Assembly (NCBI GenBank): GCA_036924085.1 | Contig: JAVGWX010000004.1 | Span: 80,182,941 to 80,246,940, forward strand | Origin: Ariolimax columbianus | Lineage: Eukaryota > Mollusca > Gastropoda > Stylommatophora > Arionidae | Direction: 5' to 3' | DNA: 64,000 nt | Shown: positions 19,867 to 31,189 of the stretch, in pieces | Numbering within the stretch: position 1 is the stretch's first letter | Layout of the letters: the number at the start of each line of letters is the position of its first letter | The notes under the pieces: model-generated | The model's input: the letters and a program-made list of their open reading frames with translations, nothing else | Told to the model about the DNA's origin: nothing | Databases searched by the model: none | Position numbers and translations under genes: made by a program

Positions 19867-21390
19867 GAAGATTATGAAAACTTTGCCCGGGGACGTCTAC
19901 TGAAAGCTGCTGAATATCGGTGTAGTATCAAATTAGCTACTCGTAGCCTTACTGAACACCGCTAGATCATTCCTTGTCTGAAAGCTTCCGATAAATCTCG
20001 CACAACATCAAAGCTTGGCATGGAGTCAATAATAAAAGCATACTATACCAACCTGTTCAGATGATCAGAGCCCCCTATAATTGCCCTGCCAACCACTTCT
20101 CCTTTTCTTCCTGACTTCCTGCGCTCAGAAATTCACCATGCTGTCGAGTCAATGTCATCTGGAATATCTCAATGTGAACATGCAATCACTGCGGAGGTCA
20201 TTCGCGTTTGTAGTGTACCCCTTTACCAAGCCCTAGCGCAACATTGAACATTTCCTTCGAAATGAACAGCTGCTGCCTGACACAACTCGAGGACAAAACT
20301 CTTGCACAAGAAGGGAGACACAGATGATCTATGAAACTAATGTCTAATTACTCTCCTCCCGGTCACTCACAAGCTGTTTACAAAATGCACCTTTGCCAGA
20401 GTCCGCACTACACTCGTAGAATCACAACCAGTCAAATAGGCAGTCTTTCGGCTTTCGTACAGCGCAATGGATCATATTTCAACCTGTTGCAACCGTATTG
20501 AGGCAGCCCGAAAGTTCTAGACGCGCTTGATATTCACCTCCATCGACTATAAAAATACTTTTGTTTCGGTAAAACCACATTTTGTCTGGCGTTCACTGTT
20601 GGAAAAAGGTGTAGATCCTGGTTACATCAGAGTTCTCACCAATAGTTATACGAACTGCACTACTACATTTCGTTTCTTCCAGTGTCCAATAACGGTACCA
20701 ATGTAAAAGGGTGTCCGCCATGGCGACGTCTCAATCACCTTCGATTTGCCGATGGCATAGTGCTAGTCACAGAGTTCTTAGCAGAAGCCAACCAAATGAT
20801 GCAGCTACTCGATAGAGAGGACAAGAAAGCGGGACTGGAGATGAATGTTTCGAGGACCAAAGTGTTGGGCAATCGCTAGGCCACGTGTGATCCAGTCATC
20901 CTTGGCGAGGTACGTTTAAAGTATATCAACGAGTACATTTATCTTTGACGTCTTCTCAATATTGAGAATAACCTGCAACCTGAACTGACAAGACGTTGCA
21001 ACGGGGGTTGGACAGCCTTCTCGTATATTAACACAGTCGTAGATGGGTGTCATGACCAAGACCTACGCGCCTCTCTCTTCAATTGCACTGTACTCCCTAC
21101 GATATGCTACAGTGCCGAAACTTGGAGACTAACAAAATCAAAAGAGGACAAATTGAGAGTGACCCAGGCCTGCCTTCAGAGACGCTTGGTCGGAATCACT
21201 ATTCGGAACCAACGTATGTAAGGTCTCTATAATTCTGACATAAGACGATTGTTCCTGTTGAATAATACAGTAATTCATGCAGGCAATGCAAAACATAGAT
21301 GGGCAGGTTACATGTTGCGACGAAACGAATGATCGATGGAGTAAACTGGTACTCCCGCGGAAGACCTCCAATGCGTTGGTGAAACTCCTT
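19867..21390 (+). pseudogene. RTE-like LINE reverse-transcriptase relic (+)
   Basis: Scattered plus-strand motifs of an RTE-like RT occur in the correct order: EIHHAVESMSSGIS (finger region, near 20125), a damaged SYSAMDHI segment, LRFADGIVLVTE (near 20735, where the active-site FADD is FADG), DREDKKAGLEMN, then ICYSAETWRLTKSKED (near 21105) and AKHRWAGYML (near 21290). Many stops and frameshifts. B keeps only the part from about 20770 onward (45770-46330). Confidence 0.8.
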
Positions 21391-22140
21391 TGCTTTACCC
21401 TTGAACTTCTGGAAGCACTAAAGGAGCACTAACTACGAACTGGACTTCCTTGGCTCCAAGACATGGTCCGCTGAAGACGAAGTTCAGACCCGCAGCTACG
21501 CGGAGGAAGGGGTCATAACAATTGAAATCAAGATATATATTTCTGTAAATACCCTCTGGGGCGTTGACCATGACCTTCCTCTTCTCCTCGCTGATTTCCA
21601 TCCATAATTTCTGGACTGCATTGTCATGTTTTGAGATCAGCCTTGCAAGTTCAGGCTCTGTTACAACCAGACCGGTAATGTCGTCAGAAATCGGAGGTTG
21701 GTGAGTATGCTTCCACCTATTGTGACCGTCCCTAAGTGTTCATCCAATGCTTCTGACACAATGCGTCTTGGAAAACATTGAAAAGTGTTTTGGGGAAAGG
21801 ATACACCCCTGACACGCGCCGATGATTGTCGTGCGGGACCATTCACATGTGGCCCGTTAAGGAAAACTGCACTGCTAGCATCAAAGTATAATTTTTCAGT
21901 GACGGAGAGCCGCCATCCTATCATGTACTTGCGCAGTTTTCTCAAGGGCCTCATGGCCAACCCTTTCAAAGTCAATAAAGACCTAAAACAATTGATGTTT
22001 GTGATGGGTTTATTTTTCACTGATCAAACGCAATTTAAAAATGGGTTCTATTGCACTTCGACCAGCTCTGAAACTCGCTTGTTCTTCTGCAATAATTGTT
22101 TCTGCCTATGGCTGCAGTCTTTTAAAGATAACCTTTAGCA
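21391..22140 (-). pseudogene. RTE-like LINE reverse-transcriptase relic (-)
   Basis: The minus strand contains FNIF-region remnants (SKTHCVRSIG or RRIVSEALDEHLGTVTIGG), a TEPELARLISKHDNAVQKL segment and MEISEEKRKVM, in the order expected around the RT active site of RTE-like elements. The catalytic motif itself is lost to a frame break. Lies tail to tail with the plus-strand relic before it. Copy in B: 46380-47080. Confidence 0.75.
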
Positions 22141-22267
22141 TAACTTTACTGGCGTGGCTAATAAGACTGATGGTCCAGCAGTTCTGACACTGTTGGTGGT
22201 TACCCTACTTTGGTTTCAATGATATCAATGATATTGTTCAACTATTGTTGATAAATCAACTTGACTT

Positions 22268-23296
22268 AAATTTAACTTAAATTATCGTCATTATACTGGT
22301 TTAGCTGACAATCAGTTTTTTGTTTAGTTTTTCCCGTAACCGAAAGAGGTTTGGACGGGCATCACTGGGCGTGTGAGTGACGTGTCTTAGAGCATCTTGC
22401 TAACATGGCAAGACCTAATCTCTCCCGGGTGATGCGTTTTAGTCCATTATTGTCCCGTGTGTACATTTCACAGCCACAACAGGCATTATCTGCAAATAGG
22501 GCAAACGGTGTTAATCTCGTGAAGTTTAGCTGTTCACACTAGTCCGTGAAAATACAAAACAGTGGAACCGAAATACTATTAGATTTGTCGATGACCGGGC
22601 ATGAATAATTGGAAGGGAAAAGCACCACAAAATGAACAGACTAGCTAATAAAAAAATAAAAATTGCAAAAGGTTTCTGAGGACACAAGTGTTAGTCGTCG
22701 ATTAGTGTGAATTCTAGTCAAATCCAATGCTCTGTAGATTCCATTATGGACTAAAACACGAGAGCAAAGTTTAACCTCCAGCCCGTTAGGCGCCATCTTA
22801 AATCAGGCCAATCTTTGTCGCCGAATACTTGATGCATACGTTATGATTGATGCTATGACACAGAAAATAAGTACGATTTGTGTGACTAGAGATTAGTGAC
22901 AGTGATAGAGGAAGAGAGAAAGAGAGAGATAGAGAGAGAAAAGTGTGAATGTGCACACTATAATTAGGTGCATTAATAGGCGATTCGCGTGTGAATACCG
23001 AATGACATTTTGAACGCGGAAATATATGACGTAGTCGTTATCTTTAACTTGTGATGGTTTGGGCATGCAAGATTGAAAATTACAGTTGGTGGAAACTGGA
23101 TTATAGGTCAGTATTTAGTAACAAATAGTTTAGTCAATATTGGAGTAAACAAGGGATTTCTCTAGAGAATCAGCCATTATATGTACATACCAGAGCTGCT
23201 GATACCCTGCTACACTTTCACGCGGTGATCCTGGATAACAGGCTGCAGCAGGGCAGACTGGCTAAAGAGAAGAGATCGATGAGAGAATGCTAACCG
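22268..23296. other. Unit B equivalent of 1-905
   Basis: Diverged copy of the start of unit A with several small indels, such as an extra block at 22480-22590. No gene recognised. Confidence 0.6.
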
Positions 23297-23857
23297 AGCT
23301 CAGTTCAGTTTAGTTCATCCCGAAACCCATCAGGTCGTTGGGGCACACATGAAGACATGAAAATCCCACGCCAACCCTCTCTGACCCGGGCTGCGACCGA
23401 TCCGGTATAATAGATTTCGATTTTGTCCTCATATGTGATCCTTAGGCTTGAAATCACCTGGCGGCGCCCATCTCCTCTCCAAGCTGCAGTGGGCCAACAT
23501 CTGCAAGTAACCCGAAGGAGACCGTCCCCCCAGGCGAGCCATTGCCTCGTTAGCCTAGAGTCTCGCGGTTCTAGTTGCCCAGTGTGTACCCCGAGGAGGT
23601 GAGGTTGGTTTGTGAGCTCACTTAAATCAGCAGGCTACTAATTTCACTTTTCACTCTTCCAGGGAAGAGCTAGCCGACCTCAGCGCCACTGGAATGCGAC
23701 GCCAAGCATGAGAACACCTTACACCTTCCCGTCATGGCCCGCAATTTCCAAGCAGGTCGTGCACACCAACCAAGGACGGTGAGCATGAAGTGAAACGAAC
23801 AAACCACACGAATATCGCAGACCATGAGAACAGCTGTTGCTTGGTCACCATCTTACC
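23297..23857. other. Unit B-private block
   Basis: About 560 bases with no counterpart in A or C, where the flanks join directly (gctaaccc then agtacgcaaaaaatgc). It is more GC-rich than its surroundings. No open frame, transposon end or RNA recognised. It is either an insertion in B or a deletion shared by A and C. Confidence 0.6.
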
Positions 23858-24089
23858 CGGTACGCAAAAAATGCTTGCTGAAGTCGGATGTGTTTGACCG
23901 AAAGATGCAAATATCGCAGTCAAGCTGTAAACCACGACACAACGGACTACATTCTGCTACTTGCAACGCCCTTTTTAGGACTTGGTAGAGGGAGTTTGAA
24001 AACGAACGAGAAAGAACTAATAACAAATCTACGGGTATGCGTAGACTTCTGGTTTGGACTAGGTTGATGGCTTGCGCTGCAGACATGTT

Positions 24090-25152
24090 GAACTTTTTGA
24101 GTATTTTTTTTATGTAGTATGATTTCGCTGCAGATTGTTCATACTGGATTTTTATCAAATTTCCAAACCACTTTACTGTCTGTGCTTCAAAATAGTCATT
24201 AACCGATGTAGTCCCGACCATTTTCCTCGAAAATATGTTGTAATTTTGTAGCGAATTGTCTTTATCAGCTGCTCCTTGTACACAGCACATCTCACAGGTC
24301 TCGATCTTACGTTTATGCTTATCTATTAGTGCCCAGTCTAGTACTTACTTACTTTCTATGTCCGCAAACCTCACAAAGTATTGGACTAGAAATCAGCTGT
24401 CCTGGAAGCTCTTTTATTTTATGCAATGAGATTAGCCAAAGAACAGGGTTATTGCATTCGCAGACATCGCGTCCACATATCTCCTATTTTTTCACGTTCG
24501 ATCTAAGCCAGAACTCTTTCCTTCGTAGTCTGTTCTCAGCTCTCCAGACAGGTCCTGGCACATATGCCTTGTCGCAAGTGCTTCTTTGATATCAATACAT
24601 CTATTACCATATCTTCAACGCCATAATTCGGTGTGGTTTTTGTTGATCTGTTAACTGTACAGTGTGAAGGAAACGTTTCCTCGATTTCAGTGGTCCTTTT
24701 TCTGGTTTATACTCAAACAGAGGGTGTCTCTGATCACAGGACTGCTTTTTCCTTTTGGGCTTCTGACGCAACACATGTTCTGATTTCTGATGGTGCCACA
24801 CCAGCGATTTCATAATCTTGTCCCTTTGGTGTTGCCCTAAGGCACCGTGTTACATTGCGAAACTCGTCCCTTATTTACTGACAGATAGATGTGTCTCGCG
24901 TGAGCTGGCTCCTTCCATACTGACGAAACATATGCTGCACAAATTCAAAATGACAGGACCGATGTGCACAACACTGTGGACTTGCCAAAACTAGTATTTA
25001 GTTCGTCTTCGTGAGCCAATGCTCAGTACGCAAGGCATGCTAAGGAGACCTCCCAGTAACTGAAGGTGAATTCTGTCGAGGCTCAGAACCCGGCACTGCT
25101 GCTGCATTGAGGGACTTCACAATGTCAGCGCCATGTCGATAATATTTATACG
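24090..25152. other. Unit B-private region
   Basis: Replaces about 1120-1460 of unit A with a longer unrelated sequence. Minus-strand translations near 24290-24100 (VNDYFEAQTVKWFGN) look mildly protein-like but match nothing I recognise. Confidence 0.4.
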
Positions 25153-25900
25153 TTTGCGTAGAAATATTTTTTTAATGATTTGATGAGTTGCGTGGTACTA
25201 TTGTTGATGTTGCGCCAGATAAGGTGAACGAAACATGTTCGCATCCCGATGAACATCTCATGAAGCATATGGTTATACAGTGGGAGGAGGGTCTACTAAC
25301 ACATGGCAAGCCCTAGTCCAAATGACAGTGTAAATCAACTAACAAGGAAGGATCAGAGCACCATTTTCCGACTGAGAACCCAACACATCCCATCAAACAA
25401 ACACCTGAGCAGAATCCAACACATCCCATCAAACAAACACCTGAGCAGAATCCAACACATCCCATCAAACAAACACCTGAGCAGAATCCAACACATCCCA
25501 TTAAACAAACACCTGAGCAGAATCCAACCACAATATACTCCTGAGTGGCAGATGTGTACACCTATATGAAACCGTTGATTATCATCTCTTTAAGTGCTCA
25601 GAGTTAAATTATTTTAAGAAAATACTTCTTCCTTCGTGACCAGATACATGGACATTTTGTATGGCACTAGACAACATCTGATAAACAAGTGCAGATACCA
25701 TTACAGGGAAATGAGCCGACAGGCGAGAGCTGGATGCTGTTGAATCCCTAACAACATTGGTTTGAGTAGAAATATTTTTTTTTAACGGTTGATGGGTTGC
25801 GTGGTACTGTCGTTGATGTTTCGCAGGTGGACGGAACATGTTGATCGCAGGCCTGATGAACATCTCATGAATTATCTGGTTATACAGCGAGCTCTGAGCA
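25153..25900 (+). repeat. Two copies of a module about 610 bp apart
   Basis: Bases 25153-25280 and 25763-25890 share gtagaaatattttt, gttgcgtggtact, ttgttgatgtt, gatgaacatctcatgaa and tggttatacag in the same order. The 36-bp minisatellite sits between them. The module is more decayed in A and C. Confidence 0.7.
25384..25527 (+). repeat. 36-bp minisatellite, 4 units
   Basis: Same 36-base unit as 1633-1740 with one extra copy (144 bases). One unit has ccattaaacaaac instead of ccatcaaacaaac. Confidence 0.92.
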
Positions 25901-25989
25901 GACGCTCGTTACACGGACAAATGGATCGCAACAGAGACTTCTTGAAAGTGTTTCACTGCGGCAAAATATGTTGTACCAGAAATGGTCTC

Positions 25990-26510
25990 TTTAGCCATAT
26001 TTCTTCTTCTTCTCTTCTTCTTCTTATTATTATTATTACTATTCGTCGTTCATTCTCTAAAGAAAGTCTATGTTTTTCTTACAATGGACACCGTTCTTTG
26101 TAAGACTGTTTTATCTCCAAACAACTTATTGCCCGCTTCTGTGTCTTGTGGTCAGTATTGTTCTGTCTCTGAAGGATCTTTTCTACGGTCATGGTATGTC
26201 CTCTACATGGACATCTGTCATTTTTCCCAATCCTCATTTTGTTGGAAAGATGACATGTGAGTCTTTTACTACCAGTTCTCAGTCTGGAGATGATGTCTTG
26301 CTCGTTAGTTAAATCACAGCAGTTTTCTTCTTTTCGGAAGTTGATGTGTTGAGCAGCACATTTTTCCTGAAGTTGATTTTAATTATGGTCTTGGTCTAAT
26401 TATATGTTACGCTCAGGTTTGGTTGTGGGGAAGTTCTTCTACGCTTTGCTAGTTTGTCTGTAGCTTCAATATTATAGTGGGAAGGCATCCAAAGACTGAT
26501 CAACTTTTAG
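25990..26510 (-). pseudogene. I/Nimb-like LINE 3' end (copy of 2225-2720)
   Basis: Diverged counterpart of the A copy with the same TAA-type and GAAGAA-type tail on the minus strand. Additional indels break the zinc-knuckle region. Confidence 0.7.
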
Positions 26511-26631
26511 TGTTTTTGTGAGAGGTGTGTCAGAGAACACTGTTGCCAAATGAGAACACATCTCGCAGCATAAGTTAAAAGCTGTCGCCATCTTAGTTTG
26601 GTTTGGGCAACTATTATTATTGTTACTATTA

Positions 26632-27040
26632 TTAGACGGGAAGCCAGTGGTCTCGAGGTAAGGTGTTCGCCTCGGGTGCTCCAGGTCGCGGGATCAAATC
26701 TCGGTGATGACACATGGATTTTTTTTCACGTGAATCATCCGGTAAATATTTCACCTGATCTCCGAGTAGTGAGATTAGACCCCCGTGTGGAGTGGCGCGC
26801 ACTTTAAAAATACCTTAGCAGTTGGAAATCGAATAGAGTAGGCCTGACGGCCGCTGATCGGGAAAATTCAAGTTTAAAATCTACTCAAATTATTCTAGGG
26901 ATTCACGTCCCACAGAGAATATGTCACAAAAACGGTGACTGTGTGGTCATAACACCAGTCCTTGGTTATGTGCTTAGCGAAGCGGCTTAGATCACGCCTG
27001 ACAGGCTACGGGTCTACCTTGCTCTAATTTACGCTTCCAC
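26632..27040 (+). repeat. tRNA-derived SINE (copy of 2863-3265)
   Basis: Same SINE, with B-box-like gggatcaaatctcgg and the same body and tail motifs. Confidence 0.75.
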
Positions 27041-27731
27041 CTCCACCAGTCTCTAAAATAGGCGATCGAATATTCCAAGTGCTAACAGATGCGGGGATTG
27101 ACCTGGCAAGTGACCAGTGGATTTTCACTTGTCAAAAAATATGAAACAAAGTCTAACGACGTCTAACGACATGAGTGGACTGATGATAGAAGATAGATAG
27201 ATATTATTAGAATGAAACAAAACTTTTATCAAAGTCTAGCATGAGAAACAAATGATATGTATGAATGGAAAAGACATACACGAATAATCATAGGTCTACA
27301 ATTATAGCAAAATATCACGGTCAGATCTGGTAAGCATTACTTATCGTAGATAGATTGTAAAAGCGGAGTGCGCCAGGAATGAATACTGTCCCTTTGTCAG
27401 TTTGACATTTAAACAGAACATATTTGTCCACAAATAGGAAACATGCCCTGACTCATCATGAGTGTAGCATAAATAAATAAAGTTGGAGATTCGGTGGACA
27501 GTTTAGCAGCGTGGATAGATCGTTTTAAAAAAAAAAAAAAAAATAGGTATGACCTATTCTTCCGATCAAATCAGCTGTAAGTCGGTACCTGACGAAGTCA
27601 GGTGAAAATTAGGAAGCCGCCTTGACAGCTACAGAGTTAGGCTGTGTCGTCGGTACGTCAGCATTGAAAAGGGCTGATCACATGTGGGGCGCCCAGGTGT
27701 AGTGAAGGTGATTCTAAGAACCATTGGCCAT
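27041..27731. other. No gene; homology break with A and C
   Basis: Matches A up to about 27657 (A 3876), then about 75 private bases lead into the 49-bp repeats at 27732. An A-run lies at 27526-27543. Confidence 0.6.
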
Positions 27732-27907
27732 TATTTGTCCATATATCTGGCACTAATAAACCGGTTGGACTATTCTTTTTTATTTGTCCGTGTATCTGCT
27801 CCTAATAAACCTTTTGGACCATGTGGTGGTCACACTAGAATCTGGTTGTGGTAACCTTCCAATTTCTTTCTCCAATCTGTCTGCCTTCTCTTTGCCTGAA
27901 ATGTCCA
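27732..27907 (-). pseudogene. I/Nimb-like LINE fragment with 49-bp repeats
   Basis: Short minus-strand counterpart of 6201-6376. It retains two of the 49-bp units and the sequence before the truncation point. Confidence 0.75.
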
Positions 27908-29837
27908 TAAGATGTATGAATCGTACATCATGGCACACATGTCTTCATGAAGGTGCAGCGTCACATGGGGCATCCATAACATCATCAGCTGAAAAACGTA
28001 GACGGACTGAAAATAACGCGAAATTAAGCCTTCACATGATGCGCACTTTTGTAGCCTACACTGCCCGAGGTGTTTTAAGACCGACGTCGAGCCTTACAGT
28101 CACCGTCGAAATCATCGACTGACTGACCATTCTCCAAATGGATGAACACAGACAGTGGTCATCGCCACACGTGATGGACGAAAATAATCAGTATCGTATA
28201 TGAGTAAGGGCAGGCTGTACTGGTGAAAACAGAAATAGATCATTGCAATATTGTTATTCTAGGGCTGGCAGAGACAGGTATGAGCGCACCGTACAACCGC
28301 TTCTTGTGGATGCGCTCATCTGGCATGTGAACAACGTGTACCAGCCCACAATAGCTGAGTTATTTTCAGAAGTGTATGGATGCTCAACATGTTAGTTTCG
28401 ACAAGGATTTCAGAGCTAGACACTTTCTACTGCCACATGATCTGGAGCAGCCTACATAGACAGCTCAAGTGAAAACGATTGATCGGTCTGACATTTCTGC
28501 TTTACACTGTCCATGTTTCACAGGCATGCAACATTGTGAACAACACCACAAACACGATAAACCTATACCGTGGTGACGACACTAATGCCTTATCGGCTCC
28601 AGACGATTGCTTGGAGCCTCCTAAACACAGAGCTCGTCTTAGCAAACCTATTATTGACCACATGGTAGATACTGGCCTTTCTAGTGAGAGTACTGCCTAG
28701 GTAGGTGAGGCTAGCTACCGTCTGTGGACGCTGGTCCTAAATAGTAATGTTAAGCTCCTCAGAGGCAGGCTGGAAGAGAATTCCGTTTTCCTAGTGTTAA
28801 TCGGCGGAACAAAGTTACTGCACACCACCGAAAACCCTGTTATTGTGGACTGAAAATCTTTTTATGAGCATGTGATGAGGGCACAATCGTTCATGAACAG
28901 GAGATCCAAGATCGTGGCTTCTCTCGCCTTGGTGTAAGATTTCACCCATATACGCGTATCTAAGCATAAACAGTCTTGTAAGGCGTGTCCGTTCTCTACG
29001 CTGCTTGTCAGAACGCACACGCCAGTGACAGACATAATCTTAATTTGTGTTCTTAATTCTTAGTCGACCTGTACTTATACAGAGGCAGATGCTCTAATAC
29101 AGGTCCAAGATCTGGTATGAGCTGGATGTAGCTAGGAGAAAGGTTTCCTGCATAACGGTCTAGGTTCGAGCAGTTTAATACTCCTAATACTCCGCTGGTT
29201 TGGAACAAATGCTTACGGAGGGTGGTTAACCGATGTGCCGAGTCCATGTGAATAGACTCAAACACTAGAGGAAAGTAAACTGTTTTCGCCATCTATACTG
29301 CTCCAAACAAGCCACCTAACCATGATCGGTGTTATGACATGACACATAGTTAGTCGCCTCTTACAACATGCTCTGTAGCAGAGTCCAGGTTTTCACTGGG
29401 GTTTTTCTATCTAGAATGTTACCCCATGTATCCACATCATTCATGACCACACAGGAATTAACATAGTACGCAGCAGGTGGCATGTTTAGTATATCATACT
29501 AATACAACAACTATTAAAGTGAGTGCAATGAGATTACAAAGAACACAAGAACTATTTTTATCTAAATAGATACGCGGAGTTTAAAATCATCAGCTATTTA
29601 ATGTTGCTCCAGACTACCGCAGACTCCCCTCCTATTATCTGGTGTCACGAAGACCCCGGCTGACCACTCGGGACCTTGTTCTAATTTGTGTTAAGGGGCT
29701 TTTTAATGGTACAGCCTGCTCTCAAACGAAATTGGGTCACCAAAATATACGCTTCGCACATTTTATTTGCATATATTTCAGATTTATTTTTTAGTCATTT
29801 GTTAATAAATGTGTTTTTATTCTCACTAAATGTGTGA
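27908..29837. other. Upstream region of gene copy 2
   Basis: Nearly identical to 6377-8306, with only sparse substitutions noticed. Includes the dispersed repeat at 29376-29641. Confidence 0.6.
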
Positions 29838-31133
29838 ATGTTTATTGCAATTATTGATATCTTTTTCTGCATTATTCTTGTCTTTGCTCACATTTTATTG
29901 TTGTTAACAGATCTGGAAGATATTAATGAGGAAATGAAACAACAGAAGGTTCATATATGCGCTGTACAGGCATCCTGCCAAAGTCGATTTTGCTTTTTAC
30001 AAAATATACTTGTAAACCTTTTATACTGGAGAGCTATAACAACTGAGAACGCCAATACTATATATCTCAATTCCTGTGATAAATGCAGGTATAGATATAT
30101 TTATAATATTACAAACACATTCAGTTACTCGGTGACCATTTCTTCTAACCCAGACAGAGCCTGTCACTGGGAATGTGAAATTCGTATACAATCTGTCAGA
30201 GATAACAGCCGGCTATGTCTTGCGCAGGAAGGAATACAAAGCCAGATTAATGACAGCAATGTATTTTTGTTCGTTTATGACGGCGTAGAGCAAGAAAGAA
30301 TAATGTTTCAACTGAATTATGCTCAACGTAATACATATGGCAATGAAATTTGCACGAAGAATAATTCAATAGATTTCCATCTGATCAACAAGGCAGCAAG
30401 CGAAAATACTAGTATAGATCAACTTCGTATTAATTTACGGGTGTTAGATATTGAAAACCCTGAGCGCAGGATCTACCTAGGTGGGCTCTCCTGTGGTACA
30501 GTTTATCAGCTATTAAACAGCAATATTAGCATTTATAACCAACCAGAACACAATGAGACGGAAACGTTTGGGAACAGTTTACCCAGTCTGTGCGAGATTA
30601 AATTAGAAATGATAGATGATAATATAAACTCCGACAAAAGGATATGTTTTATTTATCTCCCTCCAGAACACGTAAACTGCCAAAGTGTTTGGACATTTTC
30701 CGTATTCACGACTTGGAATTATACAGATGCAGACACAATGACATACACTACACACTGTGAAGATGAACAGGCTTTAAAAAGACATGTTTATTGCGCCGAC
30801 ATAGGTGTTCGTAAAATAACAGCGGTTATCAAAAGAGACATCAACGCCCTAAAGTCGATGAATTATACGAACATATTTCACTATATTGTCCTTGATTACA
30901 ACAGATCTGAAGATAGTTTAAGGAACGTATTATTTATTAATACACGATCAGATAGCCTTTCTTTATTTATGAGGATCGGGAATAAGGTCTTGACTATAAC
31001 AGTTGGCATGTTTGTTGTAATTATATTGCTTGTATTTGCAACTGGTATTGCTTGTGTAAGAAAAGTCAAAGACGATTCATTTAGGAGCGATGATAACTAT
31101 AGCTCAAGGACGTCCATGGATGACAAAGGATAG
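29838..31133 (+). CDS. Single-pass membrane glycoprotein, copy 2 (likely terminal exon)
   Basis: A 431-codon paralog of 8307-9653. The first 188 residues are identical. Scattered replacements follow (K189E, V253E, E260D, S264N, K300T, H311Q, L364V); S264N removes the N262 glycosylation sequon. From about residue 369 the stem, membrane helix and tail diverge strongly: the helix starts LTITVGMFVVIILLVF, and the tail is a different, shorter charged and serine-rich sequence ending SMDDKG. Beyond the stop, the DNA again matches copy 1 (cagggtcaacggtgtcccat), and the 41-bp minisatellite follows. The same splice-acceptor caveat applies. Function unknown; a variable surface receptor is one possibility. 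Confidence 0.7.
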   Translation: MFIAIIDIFFCIILVFAHILLLLTDLEDINEEMKQQKVHICAVQASCQSRFCFLQNILVNLLYWRAITTENANTIYLNSCDKCRYRYIYNITNTFSYSVTISSNPDRACHWECEIRIQSVRDNSRLCLAQEGIQSQINDSNVFLFVYDGVEQERIMFQLNYAQRNTYGNEICTKNNSIDFHLINKAASENTSIDQLRINLRVLDIENPERRIYLGGLSCGTVYQLLNSNISIYNQPEHNETETFGNSLPSLCEIKLEMIDDNINSDKRICFIYLPPEHVNCQSVWTFSVFTTWNYTDADTMTYTTHCEDEQALKRHVYCADIGVRKITAVIKRDINALKSMNYTNIFHYIVLDYNRSEDSLRNVLFINTRSDSLSLFMRIGNKVLTITVGMFVVIILLVFATGIACVRKVKDDSFRSDDNYSSRTSMDDKG

Positions 31134-31189
31134 ACATCACAGTACAGAATAGTTCATTACAGGGTCAACGGTGTCCCATGAGTAATATA

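Larger units (their letters stand above)
1..22267 (+). repeat. Large tandem unit A (22.3 kb)
   Basis: First of three direct copies of a large segment. The opening bases (aaatttaacttaaatta) recur at 22268 and 47194, and the order of internal landmarks repeats in B: 36-bp minisatellite, LINE 3' end, SINE, 49-bp repeats, membrane-protein gene, 41-bp minisatellite, hAT-like end, CT tract, SINE pair, RTE and CR1 relics. Unit A alone carries the LINE insertion at 15432-18843, the block 3880-6200 (shared with C, absent from B) and the block 19867-20769 (absent from B). Confidence 0.92.
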
